Source: Muscardinus avellanarius (lineage: Eukaryota; Chordata; Mammalia; Rodentia; Gliridae). From it: a DNA stretch of 64,000 nucleotides. Made by a program: the position numbers and the translations under genes. The stretch is taken from NCBI GenBank assembly GCA_963383645.1, contig OY726578.1, positions 23,914,388 through 23,978,387 on the forward strand, in the 5' to 3' direction. The notes below the pieces were generated by a model. That model saw only the letters and a program-made list of their open reading frames with translations. It was not told the origin of the DNA and searched no databases. Of this stretch, positions 56,925-64,000 are shown piece by piece (position 1 is the first letter of the stretch; the number at the start of each line of letters is the position of its first letter).

Positions 56925-57038
56925 GTGAGACAGAGCATACCTGTAATCCTAGTACTCAGGAGACTGAGACAGGAGGATCCCAAGTTCCAAAACAGCCTCA
57001 GCAACTTAGCGAAACCCTGTTTCAAAATAAAAAGGGCT
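56925..57038 (+). mobile_element. B1 half of a SINE split by an insertion
   Basis: GGTGAGACAGAGCATACCTG to AAAATAAAAAGGGCT (57024-57038), the duplicated target. Confidence 0.85.
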
Positions 57039-57252
57039 TGCCGGATGTGGTGATGCATGCTTGTAATCCCAGTACTTGGGAGGTGAGACAGGAGGATGGC
57101 ATGTTCAAAGCCAGGTCGGCAACTTAGCAAGACTCTGCAGCTTAGTGAGACCCTGTTTCCAAGTAAGAAATAAAATTGGGCTGGGAATGTAGCTCAGAGG
57201 TAGAATATCCCTGGGTTCAATCTCCAGTGCCACAAAAAATAAATAAATAAAT
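57039..57252 (+). mobile_element. B1-dID SINE, nested, 15-bp duplication
   Basis: TGCCGGATGTGGTGATGCAT...CAATCTCCAGTGCC, (AAAT)n tail. AAAATAAAAAGGGCT recurs at 57253-57267. Confidence 0.94.
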
Positions 57253-57318
57253 AAAATAAAAAGGGCTGGGGTATAGGTTGGAGGTAAAATGTCCCTGGAT
57301 TCATTCTCCAATACCAAT
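57253..57318 (+). mobile_element. ID half of the split SINE
   Basis: GGGCTGGGGTATAGGTTGGA...TTCTCCAATACC. Confidence 0.85.
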
Positions 57319-57320
57319 AA

Positions 57321-57359
<39 letters not shown>

Positions 57360-57360
57360 G
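57318..57360 (+). repeat. (AAAT)n microsatellite
   Basis: About ten units, tail of the preceding SINE. Confidence 0.93.
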
Positions 57361-57361
57361 A

Positions 57362-57440
57362 AAGCGGCTGAAGATATAGCTCAAATATCAATCACTTCTC
57401 GGTCCAATTCCCAGTACCACCCCCTCAAAAAAAAAAAAAA
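57362..57440 (+). mobile_element. ID half with poly(A)
   Basis: AGCGGCTGAAGATATAGCTC...CAATTCCCAGTACCACCC, A tail. Confidence 0.7.
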
Positions 57441-57449
57441 AGAATAAAA

Positions 57450-57515
57450 AGGGCTGTGTGGATACTCAGAAGCTTTCGGGACCTGGGTTCAACGCTTAGC
57501 TCTGAAATGCACGCA
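57450..57515 (+). mobile_element. ID-like fragment
   Basis: GGGCTGTGTGGATACTCAGA...CTGGGTTCAACGCTTAGCTC; weakly matching. Confidence 0.45.
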
Positions 57516-58111
57516 CGCACACACACACATGGTCTAGCCCGCCTCGGATCCGGTGGTCAGGGCCACCCCAGCCCCGACAGCACTGGCTCCCCTAGTGCTC
57601 GCGGGCCTGGGAGGCCTCGCGGGGCCGTGGGCCAGGGCCCAGACGGGAGGCAGCCCCAGAGCCGGCACCCGTGGGCCCGGGGCCAGTCCAGGTCAGCGCC
57701 CTCCTGGTGAACGCCACTCCTGGTGCTGTAGACCGGCTTCACCAAGGGACGCAGGATGTGCCTGAGACGTGCCTGGCCTGCCTGCCGGGGACACTGTGAG
57801 CTGGTGGCTGGCCGAGGGCCCTGTGTCACACTGGCCCCGTGGGCCTCAGCCTCTCCACGGAGGCTCCTGGGACCCCTTGGTTTCTGCTTCTTCTCCGTCC
57901 CCCTGCTCCCTGACCCTTTGTGTTGGGGGTCTATTTCAGAGCCTCCTGGTAGGGCATAAGCACCTGCGGGTACAGGAAACACCCCACCATGTGGCCGCGA
58001 CCTGCGCCCGCCCCAGCCTAGTGGGGGTGGCATTGCTGTCAGGTATGCTTGGGATTCCCGGTCATTTGTCACTCCCTGGCCAATTCAGGACAGGGTCCCC
58101 AGTTCTTTTTT

Positions 58112-58293
58112 TGTATAGGTTACTGGGGATTGAACCCAGGGGCATTCTACCACTGAGCTACACCCCCGGCCCTTTCATTTATTATTTTGAAACAAGGTCT
58201 TGGTAAATTGCTGAGGCTGGCCTAGAACCTGCAACCCTCCCATCTCAGCCTCCTACGTACTGGGATTACAACCGGGAGCTGCTGCGTCCAGTA
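58112..58293 (-). mobile_element. B1-dID SINE
   Basis: GGTTACTGGGGATTGAACCC...GAGCTGCTGCGTCCAG. The ID half keeps ACCACTGAGCTACACC. Confidence 0.88.
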
Positions 58294-58469
58294 GGCCTCT
58301 GCCCTTCGACCAGGGCCTGGGTCCTGAAGTGACCTCCTCGGGCTTCTTGAGGCTACAGGACAGAAGAGGTGGACGGGGGGCCTCTGAGGTCCTGGGCAGA
58401 GGCCCTGTTGGATGGCGCTGGTTCTACACGCTCAGGGAGGGCCAGCTGGAGTCTGGGCTGGCTCTGGCC

Positions 58470-58600
58470 TGCCGGCCGGCCAGAAACATAGAAATATCAA
58501 CGGCCCCTCTGTTTCTGGGATACTTTGGCGCTGGGGGCGAGGGTGCCTTTAGAACCTCTTGTTCATTTCCATTTTATAAACTCCAGGGCGAGAGCTGAAA
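58470..58600. other. Unique block, possible conserved element
   Basis: GGCCAGAAACATAGAAATAT, TGTTTCTGGGATACTTTGGC and CCTCTTGTTCATTTCCATTT: repeat-free and mixed composition, resembling constrained non-coding DNA. No direct proof. Confidence 0.25.
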
Positions 58601-59332
58601 TGGCCCCGAGAGGTCATCTGGGGTCTCTGAGGCCCAGCTTCAAGTCGCCCTGCTGAGCACCTGCGTTTCTGACTCAAGTCAGGCTCTCCCTGTCAGCCAG
58701 GCTGGGAGCCCGGGGAGGAGCGGGCGGGCGTGGGAGGAGGGAGGGAGGTGCTCCCTCCCAGAAGGGAGGCAGCCTCAGCGCCCGCCGCCCAGATGCGCAG
58801 GCTGCCGGCAGGTGCACCCAGAATCAGCGGATTCCGGTTTGTGTGTCCGAGCAAGGGTGAGGGTTGAAAGTGGGGGAAGAAATCTGCACTCCGGGGCTCT
58901 ACGGCCCCTGGCGGAGCAGCTGGTGTCCCTTAGATGGGCACTGGTCATTCCCTGGAGAGCTGGCAGGGGTCGGGAAAGCTGACCCAGGGAAGGGAAGGTG
59001 GGCGGGCTTGGGGAGTCCGAGCACAGAGGGTTTTTTCTGGGGGGGAGGGTCGTGGGGCTGGCGGGGTGCTCAGGGACCGGGGACACTGGCCAGGCTGCCA
59101 CCACAGGCTTCAGAAGCTGAGCACGGAGAGCCGGCCAGAGTCTGAACTTGGGCAGATGCTCCTGCTCCCCAGGAGAAAAGCCAGAGACGCTGATCTCTGC
59201 CCTGGGCTGCGAGGGACGCAGGAGCCTGGGTAGTGCCCGGCAGGGGTCCAGGGCACTGCCCAGCCGCTCCAGTGTTTGTCCTGCAGAGCCCGGAGGAGGG
59301 GTTTGTGTAGCCAGTGAAGAGGGGCACGTATA

Positions 59333-59540
59333 ACCAGGTGTGGTGGTGCACGCCTGTAATTCCAGGACTTGGGAGGCTGAGACAGGAGGATCGCAGGTTT
59401 GCGGCCAGCCTCAGCTACTTAGGGAGGCCCTCATCAATCTAGTAAGAGCCTGTTTCAAAATAAAAATAAAATCAGGCCGGGGGTGTAGCTCAGAGGTAGA
59501 ATGGCCCTGGGTTCAATCCCAGTACCACATACACACACCA
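59333..59540 (+). mobile_element. B1-dID SINE, complete
   Basis: ACCAGGTGTGGTGGTGCACG...CAATCCCAGTACCACATACAC. Confidence 0.92.
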
Positions 59541-59617
59541 GGGGTTTGTGTGAGAGTTTGGCAGGAATTCCAGGGGATTGGGGAGAAATGACTTTACTCA
59601 GTGACCTCTTTTCTTGT

Positions 59618-59806
59618 GTGTGGCACTGAGGAGTCAACCCAGGGCTGCTCTTCCTGTGAACTACATCCGCAGCCCTTTTTTTATTTTGAATTTTGAATTT
59701 TATTTTTTTATTTTGAAGCGGAATCTCGCTAAATTGCCAAGACTGGCTTCCAACCTGTGACCCTCCTATCTCAGCCTCCCCAGTACTGATGATTACAGGC
59801 GGCTTG
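59618..59806 (-). mobile_element. B1-dID SINE, old
   Basis: GTGTGGCACTGAGGAGTCAA...GAACTACATCCGCAGCCC...GATTACAGGCGGCTTG. Confidence 0.78.
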
Positions 59807-59850
59807 ATGACCTCTCTGTGTATGTGTCCTCTTTGAAGCAGAATCAATCT

Positions 59851-59868
59851 CTCTCTCTCTCTCTCTCT
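59851..59868 (+). repeat. (TC)n microsatellite
   Basis: About nine units at the tail of the next SINE. Confidence 0.85.
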
Positions 59869-59884
59869 CCCCCCGCCCCCCTTT

Positions 59885-60083
59885 ACAGTACTGGGGATGA
59901 AACCCAGGGGCATTCAACCTCCCAGCTACACCTCCAACCCTATTCTTTATTCTTTATTTTGAAACAGGGTCTCACTGAGTTGCAGAGGGCCTCAGTAAGT
60001 AGCTGAGGCTGGCCGTGAACCGCGATCCTCCGATCTCAGCCTCCCGAATGCTGAGCTGACAAGCGTGCGCTCCACGCCCGGCT
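59885..60083 (-). mobile_element. B1-dID SINE next to ADORA2A exon 2
   Basis: CAGTACTGGGGATGAAACCC...GCGCTCCACGCCCGGCT, ending 125 bases before the exon acceptor. Confidence 0.92.
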
Positions 60084-60252
60084 TTAACTCTCCTGCCTCT
60101 TGTGCCTGGCCTGCAGCCGACCGGGCGGAGGTGGGGGTCACCTCGGGCTGACACTGAAGCTGCAGGGAGGGCCCGGGCCCTCTGCTCACCAGAGCACCTC
60201 CCCCACAGGTGTCGCAGGGCCCCTGGAGCCACGCTGAGCCACCAAGAGGACG

Positions 60253-60312
60253 ATGCCGACGCCGGGGTCCCCGGAGAAGGGCTGGTTCCAGGAGACGGGG
60301 AGCCGTGGATGA
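60253..60312 (+). other. Upstream ORF 1 in ADORA2A 5'UTR (19 codons)
   Basis: ATG in GAGGACGATGC runs 19 codons to TGA. The stop overlaps the next upstream ATG (GGATGA). Context is moderate (G at -3? no; C at +4). Translation is inferred, not shown. Confidence 0.4.
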
Positions 60313-60344
60313 AGACGCCACAGGGGCGTGCCGGGCTCCCGTGA
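60309..60344 (+). other. Upstream ORF 2 in ADORA2A 5'UTR (11 codons)
   Basis: The ATG overlaps the stop of the preceding upstream ORF (ATGA arrangement) and encodes MKTPQGRAGLP before TGA. It could lower initiation at the receptor start or permit reinitiation downstream. Confidence 0.4.
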
Positions 60345-60401
60345 GGAAGGGGCTCCGGCCCGGGCCCCTCTGCCTGGGCACCCGGCGGCCGAGTTGCAGC
60401 T

Positions 60402-60780
<379 letters not shown>

Positions 60781-61353
60781 TGAGTCGGGCCGCCCGGCAA
60801 GCCGCGCAGCGTCGGGGTCAGCCTAGGAGCAGCCCAGGACGGGGCGCCGGGGCCGGCAGGCGGGCAGCCATCAAACCCACCTGGCTGTGCCCCCGCCGGG
60901 CACCGAGCGCCCGGCTACCCGGGCCCCCTGGGCCACGTGGTTAAGGCCGGCCGCTGGCACCCATGAGGCCCAGCCCGCCTTCCACATCAGAGCGTCAGAG
61001 CGGGGGGTTGTGGGAAACCGCAGGACCTCAGCCCGCCTCCGCCTGCTCCTCTGGGCCAGCTCGAGGCCTGCCCTTAGGAGAGTGACCCCGAGAGGGAAAG
61101 CGACCTGGCCCCGTGCCAGGCTGAGTCACCGGGACTCACATCGGAGGACGGTGCTCTCCCGTGTCCAGAGATCCAGCAGACAGTCAGGGCTGGCCGGGGG
61201 AGGGTTCGCATTCTCCTTTTTTATTTTACGGTGAGTCTTTGGTATTCAGCCAGGTATTGTATAAATGGAGTCACCCTCCTTCCCCACCCAGAGGCCTCCA
61301 CCTACCCTACCCCGGCCGGCCACAGATGGCAGCGGCAGAGGCAGCGTGTCCCC

Positions 61354-61500
61354 CAGCGGGGCGTGGTGGCGCAGGACCCCAGTCTCAGTTCTTGGGAGGC
61401 TGACACAGGAGAAGCATCGCAGTTAGAGGACGGTAGCCATGGCAACTTGGCAAGACCCTCAACAACTTAGTGAGACCTGATTTTTAAAAAAGAATTTTTT
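61354..61500 (+). mobile_element. B1 half, old
   Basis: AGCGGGGCGTGGTGGCGCAG...GTGAGACCTGATTTTTAAAA. Confidence 0.7.
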
Positions 61501-61520
61501 TTTTTTAAAGGGCTGAACAG

Positions 61521-61725
61521 CTGGGCGTGGTGGTGCACACTTGTCAGCCCAGCATTTGGGAGACAGGAGGATCACGGTTCGCGGACAGCCTCAGCTACTT
61601 AGTGAGGCCCTCTGCAACTCTGTGAGACCCTGTTTCAAAATAAAGAATAAAATATAGGGCTGGGGGTGTAGCTCAGAGGTAGAATGCCCCTGGCTTCCAT
61701 CCCTAGTACCGCAAAAAAGGGGAGG
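61521..61725 (+). mobile_element. B1-dID SINE, complete
   Basis: GCTGGGCGTGGTGGTGCACA...CATCCCTAGTACCGC. Confidence 0.93.
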
Positions 61726-61728
61726 GGG

Positions 61729-61855
61729 AGCTGAGCCTTTGCAACTTAGTGAGATCCTGTTTCAAAATAAAGACTAAAAAGATAGGGTTAGGGGTATAGT
61801 TTAGAGGTAGAGTACCTCTGGGTTCAACCCCACTACTGCAAAAAATAAAAAAAAT
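61729..61855 (+). mobile_element. B1-dID SINE, 5'-truncated
   Basis: GAGCCTTTGCAACTTAGTGA...GGTTCAACCCCACTACTGC. Confidence 0.85.
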
Positions 61856-61860
61856 AAAAA

Positions 61861-61927
61861 GGGCTGAAGGTAGATGCCCCTGGGTTCAATCTCTAGTACA
61901 AAAAAAAAAAAAAAAAAAAAAAAAAAA
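61861..61927 (+). mobile_element. ID half with 28-base poly(A)
   Basis: GGGCTGAAGGTAGATGCCCC...CAATCTCTAGTAC and a pure A run (61900-61927). Confidence 0.82.
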
Positions 61928-62654
61928 GGTAAGGAGACAGGCTATACAGGCCTCTCCCGTGGAGGCCTGTGCCACACCTCCTTCCCCTCTGGGGTTCACG
62001 GCCAGAGTGGCTGCAGGCCCCAAAGGAGCGTCCATGACCAGGAATCGGGCCCTGCCCCGGCCGAATCCTCCCACGCAGGTGGGGCGCCCACCGTGGGGGC
62101 GGCAGACGGAAACTCGGCGTGGCCACGGCGGCCCTGGGAGGTCATTTCCTTCCTCTCCTCTATCTGGGTGGAAAATGAGGTTCCAAGAAAGCCGCCCCGA
62201 GGCCCTCTCAGGGCCACTGGCAGAGCGGGGCAAGGTCGTGGGCAGCCGGCGACACCCCAACTCTAAGGGGAAGCCGGCACCCAGGTCGCAGTGCGGCTCC
62301 AAGAGACAGTGGACCCCGGGCCTCCTCCACCCTAGAGCCCAAGCACAGGACCGTCTAAGCACAGGGGCCCCCTCCAGGGGCAGCTGACTTCCAGATGGGG
62401 GTCTGCTGCACAGTCTCTGGGGTAGCCAGGCCCCCCAGCCTCCATCACTAGCTCCTGGGACAGCTCAGAACATGGAAGCCCAGGGGGCCCTGGCTGTGGC
62501 CATCGACTGGGCCAGGGACCAGAGCGCTGCTGCGGGTTCACCCTGGGGAGCCAGGCTGGGCCCACGCGGAGGGCGCGTGTCCAGGGAAGTGGCGCCCGGC
62601 TTTGCTGTCCTCTGGTTCCTCGGAGACCGGAGGGTCCATCCCCACTAATGCGCA

Positions 62655-62658
62655 CGCG

Positions 62659-62701
<43 letters not shown>
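62655..62701 (+). repeat. CG/CA dinucleotide tract
   Basis: CACGCGTGCGCGCACACACA, then CA units to 62701. Confidence 0.93.
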
Positions 62702-62703
<2 letters not shown>

Positions 62704-62822
62704 CATTCTGGAGAGAGATCAAGAGAGATCAGGGCAGCCTGCCTTCCTTTCTTTTCTTTCTTTCTCTCTCTCTTTTCCTTCTTCCTGTCCTCTGCCCCTT
62801 TTTTCTTTTCTTTCCTTCTATT

Positions 62823-62880
62823 CTAGGGATTGAACCCAGGGGCATTCTACCTCTGAGCTACACCCCCTCAACCTTTTATT
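62823..62880 (-). mobile_element. ID half of a SINE split by an insertion
   Basis: TAGGGATTGAACCCAGGGGC...GCTACACCCCCTCAACC. Confidence 0.8.
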
Positions 62881-62906
62881 TTTATTTATTTTTAATTTTT
62901 TTTTTT

Positions 62907-63077
62907 TGTACTGGGGATGGAACCCAAGGGTACTTTACCTTCAAGCCACGCCTTGTTTTACTTTTTATTTGGAAACAGGGTCTCACAAAGTTGCAGCAGT
63001 CAGTCTTGAAGCTGCGTTCCTCCCGCCTCTGCCTCCCAGGTACTGAGATTACAAGCATACACCACCATGCCCGGCTT
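62907..63077 (-). mobile_element. B1-dID SINE, nested
   Basis: TGTACTGGGGATGGAACCCA...CCACCATGCCCGGCTT. Confidence 0.88.
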
Positions 63078-63192
63078 TCTTTTTGTTTTGAAATAGGGTC
63101 TCCTTAAGTTGCTAAGGCTGGCCTTGAACCTGTGATCCTCCTGTCCAGCCTTCCAAATATTTGGATTGCAGCTGTGTGCCACCATGCCTGCC
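63078..63192 (-). mobile_element. B1 half of the split SINE
   Basis: CTTTTTGTTTTGAAATAGGG...GCCACCATGCCTGCC. Confidence 0.8.
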
Positions 63193-63261
63193 GTTCCCAA
63201 ATTAAAAGACCCTATAGCTTTCTCCCTCCCCTAGGTCCCTCCCTCCCCATCTGTCTTGTCG

Positions 63262-63462
63262 ATGTTGTGGTACCAGGTTGAACCCTGGGCATTCTACCTC
63301 TGAGCTACACCCTCAGCCATTTCTATTTTTTAATTTTGAAACAGGGTCTCTCTAAGTGGCTAAGGGACCTTGTAAGTAGCCGAAGCTGCCCTCAAATCTG
63401 CGATCCTCCTGCCTCGGCCTCCCAAGTATTGTGGTTATAGATGTGTACCCCCAAGCCTAGGC
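63262..63462 (-). mobile_element. B1-dID SINE
   Basis: TGTTGTGGTACCAGGTTGAA...TGTACCCCCAAGCCTAGGCC. Confidence 0.85.
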
Positions 63463-63505
63463 CCATCTCTACTTTCTTTTCTTTTTCTTTTTTCTTTTTT
63501 TTTAT

Positions 63506-63570
63506 TGGCAGTACTGGGGATTGAACCCAAGGGCATTCTACTTCCAAGCTATACCCCCAACCCTATTTTT
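63506..63570 (-). mobile_element. ID half
   Basis: GGCAGTACTGGGGATTGAAC...TATACCCCCAACCC, followed by a T run and the next element. Confidence 0.8.
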
Positions 63571-63576
63571 TTTTTT

Positions 63577-63770
63577 TTTTGCAGTACTGAGAATGGAACC
63601 CAGGGGCATTCTACCTTTGAGCTACACCCCTCAGCCCATTTGAAACAGGGTCTCACTAAGTTGCAGAGGGCCTCACTAAGTAGCTGAAGCTGTCTGTGAA
63701 CCTGAGATCCTCCTGTCTCAGCCTCCCAAGAACTGGTATTGCAAGCATGCGTCCCCACGCCCGGCTCCCA
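63577..63770 (-). mobile_element. B1-dID SINE, complete
   Basis: TTGCAGTACTGAGAATGGAA...CCCACGCCCGGCT, with a shortened linker. Confidence 0.92.
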
Positions 63771-63794
63771 TCTTTATTTTCTGAGCGTCAAGAG

Positions 63795-63895
63795 ACTCAG
63801 CCACGCTGTGTGGCTGTGGCAGTCAGCTGTCCTTCTCTGGGCTGGGTGCCTCATCTGTAATGGGAGGACGAGTCTTCCTTTCCCTCTGAGCTGGG
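63795..63895. mobile_element. MIR fragment
   Basis: GTGGCAGTCAGCTGTCCTTC...CCTCATCTGTAATGGGAGGA resembles a MIR core with an adjoining conserved arm. Confidence 0.45.
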
Positions 63896-64000
63896 GAAGG
63901 TGTGGAAGGGCCCAGTGAGTTGGTGGGAGTGGCAAGGCTGGCTGCATGGGGCAGGGGGATTCAGCTCTTTCTTGAGCTGCTGGAGGTTTAGGACGCTGGG

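Larger units (their letters stand above)
50261..60208 (+). other. ADORA2A: ADORA2A upstream region / 5' intron
   Basis: Between the CpG island and the exon 2 acceptor. Unique parts are 50335-51340, 52240-53400, 53600-54600, 55750-56330, 57520-58110, 58295-59330 and 60085-60208. ADORA2A has several alternative non-coding first exons in other mammals; one or more may be here, but I cannot place them. AT-rich blocks at 54410-54510 and 58470-58600 look constrained. Confidence 0.6.

Noticed and set aside
49195..60208. ADORA2A-AS1-like antisense transcript
   Set aside because: Known in human, but no exon or splice pattern could be recognised on the minus strand here.

Overview
This is a piece of mammalian nuclear DNA. 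Two vertebrate genes can be read directly from it, both on the + strand: the 3' end of SPECC1L (cytospin-A) and the first coding exon of ADORA2A (adenosine A2A receptor). The same pair is adjacent on human chromosome 22q11. The interspersed repeats point to a rodent. They are almost all one dimeric SINE: a 7SL-derived B1-like half, an A-rich linker with AATAAA motifs, and a tRNA-Ala-derived ID-like half. This architecture is known as B1-dID in squirrel-, dormouse- and beaver-like rodents, and it is unlike mouse/rat or guinea pig repeats. ADORA2A also starts directly at MGSS, as in rodents, without the short extra N-terminus of the human protein. I cannot name the species; a sciurid, glirid or castorid is an inference.

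Layout. Positions 1-41030 hold ten coding exons of SPECC1L (329-504, 3940-4103, 6419-6510, 8183-8273, 14597-14680, 15612-15768, 19411-19513, 38582-38698, 39773-39832, 40941-41030). All junctions are GT-AG and the frame stays open across all ten. Together they encode the last 377 residues: the end of the coiled-coil region, a Ser/Pro-rich linker and the C-terminal calponin-homology (CH) domain. The largest intron (19514-38581, 19 kb) contains a CpG island near 28.0-28.9 kb, a GC-box/CRE cluster near 31.9 kb, an old L1 fragment and some AT-rich unique blocks that resemble conserved non-coding DNA. A 2 kb 3'UTR follows, ending at an ATTAAA signal at 43011.

Positions 43030-60208 are the SPECC1L-ADORA2A interval. 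They hold dense SINE clusters, several long GT microsatellites, a 1.4 kb polypurine (GA/GGA) tract at 47732-49172 and, directly after it, a 1 kb CpG island (49195-50260) with GC boxes, a perfect CRE (TGACGTCA at 49629) and a GGC repeat. The island is the best candidate for the ADORA2A promoter and non-coding first exon. ADORA2A exon 2 (60209-60779) carries three upstream AUGs; the third opens a 115-codon frame overlapping the receptor start in another frame. The rest of the window (60780-64000) is ADORA2A intron. The remaining ADORA2A coding exon lies outside.

The most notable pattern is in the repeats. The dimeric SINEs repeatedly land inside the A-rich linker of older SINEs of the same family, always in the same orientation, and several have perfect 13-15 bp target-site duplications. 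I see no novel enzymatic or defence system. The long open frames in the polypurine tract, CpG island and GC-rich introns look like composition artefacts.
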